DNA from: Arthrobacter sp. Soil782
Lineage (GTDB): Bacteria > Actinomycetota > Actinomycetes > Actinomycetales > Micrococcaceae
Reading direction: 5' to 3'
Assembly (NCBI RefSeq): GCF_001428435.1
Contig: NZ_LMSO01000007.1
Location: 62,001-126,000 of the forward strand
Length of the DNA: 64,000 nucleotides
The notes beneath the pieces are model-generated. The model searched no databases and was not told the origin of the DNA. It saw only the letters and a list, made by a program, of their open reading frames with translations. This document shows, piece by piece, positions 28,291-36,837 of this stretch (position 1 is its first letter; every line of letters starts with the position of its first letter). The position numbers and the translations under genes were made by a program.

Positions 28291-29154
28291 CTAGAAGCTG
28301 TGCTCGGGACCGGGGAAGCTTCCGTCACGGACCTGATCGCCGTAGGCGCGAGCGGCATCGGAAAGCACGGATCGGACATCTGCGAACTGCTTGACGAACT
28401 TGGCCTGCTTGCCCGAGCGCAGGCCCGCCATGTCCTGCCATACCAGTACCTGGCCGGTGGTCGCCGAGCCTGCACCGATGCCAATGGTGGGCACGCTGAC
28501 AGCCCGGTCCACCTCAGCCGCTACATCCGCCGGCACCATCTCCATGAGAATGCAGAAGGCGCCGGCCTCCTCGAGTGCTACGGCGTCGTCAATTACCTGC
28601 CGCCCGGCGTCGCCCCTGCCCTGGACCCGATAGCCGCCCAGGGAGTGCTCGCTTTGCGGTGTGAAGCCGACGTGAGCCATGACGGGGATGCCCGCGCGCA
28701 CAATAGCGCGGACTGTTTCCGCATAGTGCGCTCCGCCCTCCATTTTCACCGCATGAACCAGTCCCTCTTTCATCAGACGGACGGAGGATTCCACGCCCTG
28801 GGCGGGCGAGACCTCATAGCTGCCGAAAGGTAGGTCCGCAACCACTAGAGCTCGGCTCGCTCCCCGCGTGACGGCGCGGGAGAACAGGATCATTTCGTCG
28901 AGCGTGATCGGCAGTGTGGTGGCGTGTCCGAGCACATTATTCGCAGCGGAATCTCCAATAAGCAGCACTTCGATGCCTGCAGCATCGAAGATTTCTGCTG
29001 CGTACTGGTCGTACGCGGTCAGCATGGCGAATCGTCGGCCGCTGTCTTTCGCCGACTGGAGATGGTGTGTCCGGATCCGCGGCACCGGCTGGGACGGTGC
29101 GCCACCGGCCTGTGATCCGGTTCCATAGGGGGCTGGAGTTTCCGCGGAATTCAT
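28291..29154 (-). CDS. panB: 3-Methyl-2-oxobutanoate hydroxymethyltransferase PanB
   Basis: A 287-residue TIM-barrel enzyme that makes ketopantoate from ketoisovalerate and methylene-tetrahydrofolate, the first pantothenate/CoA step. Seen are L-T-A-Y-D-Q-Y-A-A, L-I-G-D-S-A-A-N-N-V-L-G-H with metal-binding Asp, V-K-M-E-G-G, H-V-G-F-T-P-Q-S and T-I-G-I-G-A-G. Roughly 30 low-complexity residues precede the barrel. I choose ATG 29154 because a TAGGCT element ends 7 bases upstream. An in-frame GTG at 29160 is the alternative. No panC or panD is adjacent. Confidence 0.95.
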   Translation of the reverse strand: MNSAETPAPYGTGSQAGGAPSQPVPRIRTHHLQSAKDSGRRFAMLTAYDQYAAEIFDAAGIEVLLIGDSAANNVLGHATTLPITLDEMILFSRAVTRGASRALVVADLPFGSYEVSPAQGVESSVRLMKEGLVHAVKMEGGAHYAETVRAIVRAGIPVMAHVGFTPQSEHSLGGYRVQGRGDAGRQVIDDAVALEEAGAFCILMEMVPADVAAEVDRAVSVPTIGIGAGSATTGQVLVWQDMAGLRSGKQAKFVKQFADVRSVLSDAARAYGDQVRDGSFPGPEHSF

Positions 29155-29161
29155 GACCACG

Positions 29162-29167
29162 AGCCTA
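29162..29167 (-). promoter_or_regulatory. -10 element for a probable leaderless panB transcript
   Basis: On the minus strand TAGGCT is followed by 7 bases and ATG 29154, with no ribosome-binding sequence between. Confidence 0.55.
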
Positions 29168-29344
29168 CTTCACGGGTAACGCCGTCGTAACACAAGCCGG
29201 ACATACTGTACGGGTGCGGTTCTACGCACGCCGGTGCCCGCGCTGACGGTCCATTGTCAGTAAAGTGGGCAGCGGACCGGGGAGTAGGCTCCCGGTTGTG
29301 CGGGAGGTCGTGAAGACAACGGGATGAGTGGGAAAGAGGTTGGA

Positions 29345-30685
29345 ATGGATCGGCAGCAGGAGTTCGTCCTACGCACCATCGAGGAACGCGACGTCCGTTT
29401 TGTCCGGCTGTGGTTCACCGACGTCGTCGGCTCGTTGAAGTCGGTTGCTCTTGCTCCCGCGGAAGTCGAGGGTGCTTTCGAGGAAGGCCTCGGCTTCGAC
29501 GGTTCCTCGATTGAGGGCCTCGCCCGGGTTTTCGAGTCTGACATGCTTGCCCAGCCGGATCCCTCGACGTTTCAGATCCTGCCCTGGCGCGGTGAAAAAG
29601 AGCAGACATCCAGGATGTTCTGCGACATACTGACTCCGGATGGCCAGCCGTCATCAGCTGACCCGCGCGGCGTGCTGAAACGGACTCTCGCTAAAGCGGC
29701 GGACATGGGATTCACTTGCTACACCCATCCGGAAATCGAGTTCTACCTTCTCAAGTCTGACGAGCTCGGCGCGGACGGTCAGCCTGTTCCGGTGGACCAG
29801 GCGGGTTACTTCGACCACGTACCGGGCGGCGTGGCGCAGGATTTCCGGCGGACCGCGGTTGCGATGCTCGAATCTGTCGGAATCTCGGTCGAGTTCAGCC
29901 ACCACGAGGCCGGTCCGGGACAAAATGAGATAGACCTGCGTTACGCCGATGCGCTGCAGACTGCCGACAACATCATGACATTCCGCACAGTCATCAAAGA
30001 GGTAGCGCTGACGCAGGACAGTTACGCCACCTTCATGCCCAAGCCTTTTTCCGATCACCCGGGCTCCGGGATGCATACGCACTTTTCGCTCTTCGAGGGG
30101 GACACCAATGCGTTTTTCGAAGCCGGCGCCGAGTTCCAGTTGTCCAAAACGGCACGCCAGTTCATCGCAGGCATCCTTCGCCACGCACCGGAATTCACGG
30201 CAGTCACCAATCAGTTCGTCAACTCCTACAAGCGTCTCTGGGGCGGCGGCGAAGCACCAAGCTACCTTTCCTGGGGTCACAACAACCGTTCCGCGCTGGT
30301 GCGCGTTCCGCTGTACAAGCCGAACAAGGGGCAATCCGCCCGCATCGAATACCGGGGTATCGACTCCGCCACAAACCCCTACCTTGCTTACTCCGTGCTA
30401 CTGGGTGCCGGTCTGAAGGGAATCGAGGAGGGCTACGAACTGCCGCCGGGAGCAGAGGATGACGTCTGGAGCCTGACAGCCGCGGAGCGGCGCGCCATGG
30501 GTCACGATCCGTTGCCGGCGAGCCTTCACGACGCCGTGCGGGCCATGGAGGATTCGGAACTTGTGGCTGAGATCCTCGGCGAGCAGGTCTACGAGAATTT
30601 CCTCCGCAACAAGCGTGCGGAGTGGCATGACTATCGAATCCAGGTAACCCCCTACGAGCTCAGGCGCAACCTCGGCATCCTCTAG
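29345..30685 (+). CDS. glnA2: Glutamine synthetase GlnA2-type (GSI-alpha)
   Basis: A 446-residue type I glutamine synthetase. The catalytic E-I-E-F-Y motif, the H-H-E-A-G-P-G-Q-N-E-I-D metal site, the K-P-F-S-D-H-P-G-S-G-M-H-T-H nucleotide loop and R-I-E-Y-R are present. The tyrosine loop adenylylated in beta-type enzymes (L-Y-x-L-P) is replaced by V-W-S-L-T, so it should escape control by GlnE next door. ATG 29345 has an AGAGG site 6 bases upstream; ATG 29324 would add seven residues. Some GlnA2-like actinobacterial enzymes glutamylate polyamines or other amines instead of ammonia, so the substrate is open. Confidence 0.92.
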   Translation: MDRQQEFVLRTIEERDVRFVRLWFTDVVGSLKSVALAPAEVEGAFEEGLGFDGSSIEGLARVFESDMLAQPDPSTFQILPWRGEKEQTSRMFCDILTPDGQPSSADPRGVLKRTLAKAADMGFTCYTHPEIEFYLLKSDELGADGQPVPVDQAGYFDHVPGGVAQDFRRTAVAMLESVGISVEFSHHEAGPGQNEIDLRYADALQTADNIMTFRTVIKEVALTQDSYATFMPKPFSDHPGSGMHTHFSLFEGDTNAFFEAGAEFQLSKTARQFIAGILRHAPEFTAVTNQFVNSYKRLWGGGEAPSYLSWGHNNRSALVRVPLYKPNKGQSARIEYRGIDSATNPYLAYSVLLGAGLKGIEEGYELPPGAEDDVWSLTAAERRAMGHDPLPASLHDAVRAMEDSELVAEILGEQVYENFLRNKRAEWHDYRIQVTPYELRRNLGIL

Positions 30686-30703
30686 GCACAAAGGAAGTTG
30701 TCC

Positions 30704-33700
30704 ATGAGCCTGAACAGGGAACTGATCAGCAGGGGTTTCACGGACCTCGACAAGAGCACCCGGTTTCTGGCTGCGGCAGAACTTGCCGATATACCGGAGG
30801 ACCGGCTCTTCAACGGGTTCACTGTCGCGGCTAATCCGGACCTGGCACTTCAGTCCCTCGTTCGCCTTCTCGCGGTCCAACCCGAACTGGCCGACCTCGT
30901 GCGGCTTGGTGGCTCCGGCGCTGAGTCCCTCTTCCGGTTGCTCGGGGCCTCTGAAGCGCTCGCTGAATTCCTCATGCGCCATCCGGAGCACTCCGATGTG
31001 GTCCGGGTTAGGACAAGTGCAGAGCCCGGGCGGGTGGACGCGGCGGTGCTGCGGCAATCGCTTTTGCGGTCTGTCGGTGCTGACGCGGGAGATGCCAATC
31101 CCGTCGCGGCGGTATCCGGCGAGGACGCATACCGCGCCCTGCGCACGGTCTATCGCCGGCACCTTACCGAGCTGGCCATACGGGACCTCGGTGCGGCATC
31201 ACCCACCGATTTTCTCCCCACGGTCGGCCAGGAGCTGTCCGACCTTGCCGCAGCGGCACTCGAGGCAGCCCTGGCGGTCTCGCGCGCGGAACTGGCGACA
31301 ACCTTCCCGACTGCACACGTGGCGGCCGTCAAGTTATCGGTGATCGGAATGGGTAAATGCGGAGCCGGAGAGCTGAACTACATCTCGGATGTCGATGTCA
31401 TCTACGTCATCGACGCTGAGGGCCTTGAGGAAGAAACCGCCGTGCGCATCGGGACCGCATTGGCCGCCGGCATTTCTCGGGCAGTGACGTCGGCAGGACG
31501 GGAACCCGGACTGTGGGAGGTGGATGCAAATCTTCGCCCTGAGGGAAAGGACGGCCCGCTTGTCCGCACCTTGGACTCCCACCTGACCTACTATGCGCGC
31601 TGGGCCCGGACCTGGGAGTTCCAGGCGTTGCTCAAGGCACGTCCAATCGCGGGGGATCCGGCATTGGGTGAGCGTTATGCCCAGGCGGTGTCCGACCTCG
31701 TCTGGACCTCATCGGAACGCGATGAGTTTGTTGAATCCGTTCAGGCGATGCGCCGGCGGGTCACCGACAACATCCCCTCCCACGAGGTCAACCGGCAGCT
31801 GAAGCTCGGGGCAGGAGGACTGCGCGACGTTGAGTTCACGGTGCAGTTGCTCCAGCTGGTCCACGGGAAAGTTGACGAAACGCTCAGGACCCGCGCCACC
31901 ACGTCGGCCATCGCGGCACTGAGCTCAGCCGGCTATATCGGCCGGCGGGATGCCCAGCAGTTCGACCAGGCCTACCGCTTCCTGCGCGTCCTCGAGCACC
32001 GCATCCAACTGGTTCAGATGCGCCGCACCCATCTCATGCCCGACGACGAAGCGAGCCTGAAGGCGCTCGCCAAGTCATCAGCCAGCTCTCTGCTGGAGAC
32101 CCGGCCCACCGCAGCTGCGCTCACCGAAGAATGGCAGCAGACCAAACGCCTGGTACGACGCCTGCATGAGGCCATCTTCTACCGGCCGCTGCTCAACGCG
32201 GCGGCGAATCTCAGCGCTGACGAGGTCCGGTTGACTTCGGAGGCAGCCAGCGCTCGTCTTGCTGCCCTCGGTTACCTGGATCCACGCGGGGCCCTGCGTC
32301 ATATTGAAGCACTAACAACGGGAATCAGCCGAAGATCGGCATTGCAGCGGCAACTGTTGCCCGTCCTGCTCGATTGGCTCGCTGACGGTGTGGATCCGGA
32401 TGCAGGGCTGTTGGGTTTCCGACGCCTGAGCGAAGCACTGGGGGAGACGCACTGGTACCTCGGAATGCTTCGGGACTCCAAGGCAGCGGCGGAGCGGTTG
32501 TGCCACATCCTGTCCTCCAGCAGATTCATCACCGATCTGCTGGAGGTCTCTCCTGAATCAACGAAATGGCTCGGCTCGGACAAGGAGCTGATGCCCGTTG
32601 CGTTCGAAACACAATGGCAGGAGATCCAATCAAAGATGTCCCGCCACCCCGCACCAAAGGAGGCGATGCGCCTCATCCGCTTGATCCGCCGTCGTGAAAT
32701 TCTGCGGATCGCCATCGCGGACAGTTCAGGGTTGCTCAAGCAGGAGGACGTCGGGCCTGCACTTGCCGATGCGGACCGGGCCGCCGTTCTTGGCGCTCTC
32801 AACGTAGCGGAGGCGGAGGTGTATGCCGGGGAGCAGGCGCTGACGGACGTCGTCGTTATTGCTATGGGTCGCCAGGGCGGACGGGAGATCACTTATGGCT
32901 CCGACGCCGACGTCATGTATGTCCACCGGCCGCGGGATGGAGCTGATCCAGCTGCTGCGCAGCGGCAGGCCGAGCAGATCGTCGGCAGGCTGCGGCAGTT
33001 CCTGCAGCAGCCCTGCTCGCCTCCGATCATGGCGGAGCGTGTTTTGGAGATCGATGCGGACCTGCGCCCGGAGGGTAGGCAGGGCCCGATCGTTCGTTCC
33101 CTCGAATCGTTCCGCGAGTACTACCGGCGATGGTCCCTGGTCTGGGAATCTCAGGCGCTGCTGCGGGCCTCGCCGATGGCGGGAAACGACAGGCTGGCAT
33201 CGGATTTCCTGCAGCTGATAGATCCTCTTCGCTACGAACGGGACGTGACAGAGGGTGACCTGCGGGAGATACGCCGCCTCAAAGCGCGGATGGAATCGGA
33301 ACGGCTGCCGCGCGGTGCCGATCCATCACGCCAGGTCAAGCTGGGCAGGGGCGGCCTCAGCGATGTTGAGTGGCTCATTCAGCTCTTGCAACTGCAGCAC
33401 GCGCACGGCTCGCCGTCCCTGAGGACAACCTCGACGCTCGAGGCGATGGACGCGGTCGAGGAGCAGGGGCTTCTGCCTGCCGACGACGTCGCCACTCTCC
33501 GATCAAGCTGGCGGCTCGCCTCACGTGTGAGGGCTGCAAACACGGTGTGGGGCGGCAGGCAATCGGACCTGCTGCCCTCCTCCCGCCGAGACCTTGAAGC
33601 CGTTGCGCGCTGGTGTGGTTACGGTCCGGGGCAGGGGACGGAGCTTGAGGAGGACTACCTGCGGATTACCCGACGGAGCCGTGCGATCTTCGAGCGCTCT

Positions 33701-33721
33701 TTCTATGGCTACGGCGATTGA
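30704..33721 (+). CDS. glnE: Glutamine synthetase adenylyltransferase/adenylyl-removase GlnE
   Basis: A 1005-residue bifunctional enzyme that adenylylates and deadenylylates glutamine synthetase according to nitrogen status. Two nucleotidyltransferase domains are seen: G-K-C-G-A-G-E-L-N-Y-I-S-D-V-D-V near residue 222 and R-Q-G-G-R-E-I-T-Y-G-S-D-A-D-V near 725, each followed by a R-P-E-G-K/R segment and a helical regulatory domain. Its target is GlnA1, encoded convergently, which keeps the modifiable tyrosine. An AAGGAAG site 6 bases before ATG 30704 favours this start over TTG 30698. It begins 18 bases after glnA2. Confidence 0.95.
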   Translation: MSLNRELISRGFTDLDKSTRFLAAAELADIPEDRLFNGFTVAANPDLALQSLVRLLAVQPELADLVRLGGSGAESLFRLLGASEALAEFLMRHPEHSDVVRVRTSAEPGRVDAAVLRQSLLRSVGADAGDANPVAAVSGEDAYRALRTVYRRHLTELAIRDLGAASPTDFLPTVGQELSDLAAAALEAALAVSRAELATTFPTAHVAAVKLSVIGMGKCGAGELNYISDVDVIYVIDAEGLEEETAVRIGTALAAGISRAVTSAGREPGLWEVDANLRPEGKDGPLVRTLDSHLTYYARWARTWEFQALLKARPIAGDPALGERYAQAVSDLVWTSSERDEFVESVQAMRRRVTDNIPSHEVNRQLKLGAGGLRDVEFTVQLLQLVHGKVDETLRTRATTSAIAALSSAGYIGRRDAQQFDQAYRFLRVLEHRIQLVQMRRTHLMPDDEASLKALAKSSASSLLETRPTAAALTEEWQQTKRLVRRLHEAIFYRPLLNAAANLSADEVRLTSEAASARLAALGYLDPRGALRHIEALTTGISRRSALQRQLLPVLLDWLADGVDPDAGLLGFRRLSEALGETHWYLGMLRDSKAAAERLCHILSSSRFITDLLEVSPESTKWLGSDKELMPVAFETQWQEIQSKMSRHPAPKEAMRLIRLIRRREILRIAIADSSGLLKQEDVGPALADADRAAVLGALNVAEAEVYAGEQALTDVVVIAMGRQGGREITYGSDADVMYVHRPRDGADPAAAQRQAEQIVGRLRQFLQQPCSPPIMAERVLEIDADLRPEGRQGPIVRSLESFREYYRRWSLVWESQALLRASPMAGNDRLASDFLQLIDPLRYERDVTEGDLREIRRLKARMESERLPRGADPSRQVKLGRGGLSDVEWLIQLLQLQHAHGSPSLRTTSTLEAMDAVEEQGLLPADDVATLRSSWRLASRVRAANTVWGGRQSDLLPSSRRDLEAVARWCGYGPGQGTELEEDYLRITRRSRAIFERSFYGYGD

Positions 33722-33751
33722 CGTCAAATGACGCTTAAACGGGAGCAGTCA

Positions 33752-33793
33752 AACAGCAGCAGGGCCGCACCGGAGTGCGGCCCTGCTGCTGTT
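33752..33793. terminator. Bidirectional terminator between glnE and glnA1
   Basis: A perfect 19-bp inverted repeat (33752-33770 with 33775-33793) has a 4-base loop. It lies between the convergent glnE and glnA1 genes and can end both transcripts. Confidence 0.88.
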
Positions 33794-33808
33794 CACGGTG
33801 TGTGGTGA

Positions 33809-35233
33809 CTAGACGCCGTAGTACAGCTCGAACTCATAGGGGTTCGGGCGTGCAGCAAGCGGGGCGATCTCGACTTCACGCTTGTAGCTGATCCAGGTGT
33901 CGATCAGATCCTGGGTGAAGACACCTCCGGCCTGCAGGAACTCGTTGTCGGCTTCCAGCGCCAGCAGCGCTTCCTCAAGGGAGCCGGGAGCCTTCTGGAT
34001 ATCCTTGGCCTCCTCGGCAGGGAGCTCGTAGAGATCCTTGTCGATGGGATCGGCGGGTTCGATCCGGTTCTTGATTCCGTCCAGGCCGGCCATCAGCTGT
34101 GCGGCGAAGGCGAGGTACGGGTTGGACGACGGGTCCGGAGCGCGGAACTCGATGCGCTTGGCCTTCGGGTTGGAACCGGTGATGGGGATGCGGATACCTG
34201 CGGAGCGGTTGCCCTGCGAGTACACCATGTTGACGGGAGCTTCGAACCCCTTCACCAGACGGCGGTACGAGTTCACGGTCGGGTTGGTGAACGCGAGCAC
34301 AGCCGATGCATGCTTCAGGACACCGCCGATGTACCAGCGCGCAAGGTCCGACAGGCCGGCATATCCGCGCTCATCGTAGAACAGCGGCTCGCCGTTGCTC
34401 CACAGCGACTGATGGCAGTGCATGCCGGAACCGTTGTCACCGAAAATGGGCTTGGGCATGAAGGTTGCGGACTTCCCCCAGGCATTCGCAACGTTCTTGA
34501 CGATGTACTTGAACTTCTGCAGGTCATCGGCCGCATGGACCATCGTCGTGAACTTGTAATTGATTTCCGCCTGTCCCGCGCCGCCCACTTCATGGTGCGA
34601 ACGCTCAACCTCGAGACCCACAGCGTCCAGCTCGACGCACATCGCGTCGCGGAGGTCGGCCTGCTTGTCGACGGGAGCAACAGGGAAATAACCGCCCTTG
34701 AAGGGGGTCTTGTTGCCGAGGTTTCCGCCAACTTCCTCACGGCCGCTGTTCCACGGGGCTTCGATCGAGTCAACCTTGTAGAAGCTGCCCTGAGGGCTGG
34801 ATTCATACTGGATGTTCTCGAAAATGTAGAACTCTGCCTCCGACGCGAAGAACGCGGTGTCTGCGATGCCTGTGGAGGTCAGGTAGGCTTCGGCGCGCTC
34901 TGCAACCCCTCGCGGATCGCGATGGTACGGATCGCCCGTGCGTGGGTTGACGATGGAGAAATTCAGCGCAAGCGTCTTCTCAATCCGGAACGGATCGATG
35001 AATGCGGTGGTGACGTCGGGAATCAGCTGCATGTCGGATTCGGCGATGCCCTGGAATCCACGGATCGAGGATCCGTCGAACAGCTGGCCGTGGACGAAGA
35101 AGTCGGCGTCAACCGACTTCGCCGGGACGTTGAAGTGCTGCTGCACGCCCGGGAGATCGGTGAAACGGACGTCGACGAACTTCACATCTTCGTCGGCGAT
35201 GTACTTGAGGACTTCGTCCGCATTCTTGAACAT
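33809..35233 (-). CDS. glnA: Glutamine synthetase GlnA1 (GSI-beta)
   Basis: A 474-residue dodecameric type I glutamine synthetase, the main ammonium-assimilating enzyme. Seen are F-D-G-S-S-I-R-G, the E-A-E-F-Y-I-F metal site, [13 protein letters not shown], the [14 protein letters not shown] loop and the adenylylation loop D-L-Y402-E-L-P. Tyr402 should be the GlnE target. ATG 35233 (M-F-K-N-A-D-E) follows an AAGGAG site by 9 bases; an upstream extension to 35299 is unlikely. A predicted GlnR operator lies upstream. Confidence 0.96.
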   Translation of the reverse strand: MFKNADEVLKYIADEDVKFVDVRFTDLPGVQQHFNVPAKSVDADFFVHGQLFDGSSIRGFQGIAESDMQLIPDVTTAFIDPFRIEKTLALNFSIVNPRTGDPYHRDPRGVAERAEAYLTSTGIADTAFFASEAEFYIFENIQYESSPQGSFYKVDSIEAPWNSGREEVGGNLGNKTPFKGGYFPVAPVDKQADLRDAMCVELDAVGLEVERSHHEVGGAGQAEINYKFTTMVHAADDLQKFKYIVKNVANAWGKSATFMPKPIFGDNGSGMHCHQSLWSNGEPLFYDERGYAGLSDLARWYIGGVLKHASAVLAFTNPTVNSYRRLVKGFEAPVNMVYSQGNRSAGIRIPITGSNPKAKRIEFRAPDPSSNPYLAFAAQLMAGLDGIKNRIEPADPIDKDLYELPAEEAKDIQKAPGSLEEALLALEADNEFLQAGGVFTQDLIDTWISYKREVEIAPLAARPNPYEFELYYGV

Positions 35234-35348
35234 CGGATTATGCTCCTTACGCATATTCGGGAAGAGCGACCGGGGCCGGCAGCGCGGGGGAGACGCCACA
35301 AGGGTTGACCTGCTGCGGTCGCAACAGCCTCCACACTATGAATGCGCA

Positions 35349-35386
35349 GTTACCCACTGGTGTCGCAAATGTTTCCGGCATGTAAC
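35349..35386 (-). promoter_or_regulatory. GlnR-type operator upstream of glnA1
   Basis: Read on the minus strand, four pentamers follow each other with exact 6-base gaps: GTTAC-n6-GAAAC-n6-GACAC-n6-GTAAC. The first pair is a perfect match to the GlnR box gTnAC-n6-GaAAC known from Streptomyces, and the second pair is degenerate. This a1-b1-a2-b2 layout with 11-bp phasing is that of the Streptomyces glnA operator. A possible -10 (CATAGT, 35340-35335) lies just downstream, in keeping with activation by a nitrogen-status OmpR-type regulator. Confidence 0.7.
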
Positions 35387-35527
35387 TTAAGCCGGCAGCT
35401 ACGCATACGTGCTCTTGTTCCACCCTAGTCGGTAGCGCCCCCGCGCTACGAGTAGAACTGTATCGGGGGACTGCATCCAGTTGGACAGAGCAGGTCCACA
35501 GAGCCGGAATGCCCGAGTGATGCAGGA

Positions 35528-35533
35528 TAGAGT
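35528..35533 (+). promoter_or_regulatory. -10 element for a probable leaderless RDD-gene transcript
   Basis: TAGAGT is followed by 6 bases and GTG 35540, with no clear ribosome site. Confidence 0.5.
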
Positions 35534-35539
35534 GGAGCG

Positions 35540-35977
35540 GTGGTTGACCGCAGAGACATCAGTTCGTGGCTTGAAGGACCGCCGTCGCGGGGTGATGGCC
35601 ACTGGCCAGGTCAGCGCCTGGGCCGGCCACGGAACGGCGCAGGTTCAATCGCCCGACCTGGGCGGCGGCTAGGCGCTCTCGCTATTGACTGGGCGCTGTG
35701 CAGCCTGATCTCGGCGGCATTTTTCGGATACGACGGTACTGCAACGCTCGGCATCTTCGCACTCGAACAGATGCTGCTCGTCGGGACACTGGGATATAGC
35801 GTGGGACACCGCGTCTTCGGCATGCAGGTCCAACGGCTGGAGGGCACGCCCGCAGGGCTGGGAGCAGCGATTGTGCGCACCCTGCTCATTTGCCTGGTGA
35901 TTCCGGCAGTTGTCTTCGATGAGGATCAGCGCGGCTTGCATGACAGAGCCGTTCGAACCGCCTTGGTACGGATCTAG
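35540..35977 (+). CDS. RDD family membrane protein
   Basis: A 145-residue protein. The N-terminal third (about 1-40) is Gly/Arg/Pro-rich and polar; the RDD domain follows with R-P-G-R-R-L-G-A-L-A-I-D-W near residue 40 and two or three membrane segments (about 46-63, 70-85, 108-125). The conserved final aspartate-containing stretch is G-L-H-D-R-A-V. RDD proteins are poorly defined membrane proteins, some linked to sodium or proton transport. It is convergent with the DUF4191 gene and overlaps it by 4 bases. Confidence 0.85.
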   Translation: MVDRRDISSWLEGPPSRGDGHWPGQRLGRPRNGAGSIARPGRRLGALAIDWALCSLISAAFFGYDGTATLGIFALEQMLLVGTLGYSVGHRVFGMQVQRLEGTPAGLGAAIVRTLLICLVIPAVVFDEDQRGLHDRAVRTALVRI

Positions 35978-36747
35978 CGGCCCCGCATCGCCTTGCGATC
36001 CGGACGGGCCTTGAACGGGTCTACTCCCTTGGGAATCGGCATCCGGGTACCCAGCGCGCTCAGCCGCTTGTCAACGGCAGAGACTTCCTGACGCGTGAGG
36101 TTCTTCTTCATCTTCTGCAGTTTCTTCGAGATGCGCTGAAGCGGAACCTGCCCCTCTCCGTTGCCGGCATGGACAACCTGAACCGGCACACCGGGCACAA
36201 TCCTGTTCATTTTGACCCGTTCCGCGTTGACCAGCGGTTTGACGCGATTCACTGGCCCCTCCGCCACGAGGACGATGCCGGGCCGCCCGATCGCACGGAA
36301 AACGGCATCCTGGGTACGAGCGTTCACTGCGACCGGCTCATCCTTCAGGATCCAGCCCCGGCGCAGGACACTGAGGGCCGCTCCTGATGCGCCGGGTTTC
36401 CCTTCGATCTGCGAGAACGCAGCGCGTTCAGCCCGTCTCGACAGGATGAAGAGTGCCGCGAGGAATGCCAGTGGGATGGCAATGATAAGCATGGTCACGA
36501 CGTTGCGGATCAGGAAACCGATGAGCAGCCCGACGGCAACAACCGCCAGGAACGCCAGCACCATAATCCAGATAACGTTTGGATCGTTGCGCCGCGTCAT
36601 CGCGAAGACCTCGCCGATACGCTTCAGCGTTCCCGGCTTCTTGGCCGGCTTGGCGGCCTTCGGCTTTCGTGAGAAGAGGCGGCGCCGCGAGCCCGATCCG
36701 TCTGGGTCCGGGGTGGCGTTTGAGCTGTTGTCAGTACTGTTGGCCAT
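35974..36747 (-). CDS. DUF4191 family membrane protein
   Basis: A 257-residue protein. A basic N-terminus (about 1-50, rich in Lys and Arg) precedes two close membrane segments (about 58-80 and 83-103) and a cytoplasmic domain of about 150 residues that ends in many basic residues. The layout and sequence match the actinobacterial DUF4191 family found next to lipA and the RDD gene. Its role is unknown, though the fixed linkage to lipA suggests membrane or lipoate-related work. A TAGACT element lies 9 bases before the ATG. Confidence 0.88.
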   Translation of the reverse strand: MANSTDNSSNATPDPDGSGSRRRLFSRKPKAAKPAKKPGTLKRIGEVFAMTRRNDPNVIWIMVLAFLAVVAVGLLIGFLIRNVVTMLIIAIPLAFLAALFILSRRAERAAFSQIEGKPGASGAALSVLRRGWILKDEPVAVNARTQDAVFRAIGRPGIVLVAEGPVNRVKPLVNAERVKMNRIVPGVPVQVVHAGNGEGQVPLQRISKKLQKMKKNLTRQEVSAVDKRLSALGTRMPIPKGVDPFKARPDRKAMRGR

Positions 36748-36776
36748 AGTGCATTAAGTCTACGGGATACCTAACG

Positions 36777-36811
36777 CCTCGGACGTCCGCGCGCAGCGCG
36801 AACGTCCGAGG
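36777..36811 (-). terminator. Hairpin between lipA and the DUF4191 gene
   Basis: A 10-bp perfect stem (36777-36786 with 36802-36811) holds a GC-rich loop with further pairing potential. It is immediately downstream of lipA on the minus strand and probably ends lipBA transcription. Confidence 0.65.
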
Positions 36812-36837
36812 GAAGGTTTGCGTCTCGTGACGCTACG

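Larger units (their letters stand above)
35234..35539. other. Divergent intergenic region, glnA1 to RDD gene
   Basis: These 306 bases hold no gene. The glnA1 side has the ribosome site (AAGGAG, minus strand, about 35243-35248), a possible -10 (CATAGT, 35340-35335) and four GlnR-like half sites at 35349-35386. The RDD side has a TAGAGT -10 at 35528-35533. The middle part shows no other structure that I recognise. Confidence 0.7.

Noticed and set aside
35234-35299. A 22-residue N-terminal extension of GlnA1
   Set aside because: ATG 35233 has a good ribosome site, and the extension is basic, non-conserved sequence translated from the leader.
34310-35308. A 332-codon plus-strand frame opposite glnA1
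   Set aside because: It is antisense to a highly conserved enzyme and ends in its promoter region.
35640-35662. A tRNA-like T-loop sequence (GGTTCAATC)
   Set aside because: No matching stem, anticodon arm or acceptor stem is found; it lies inside the RDD gene.
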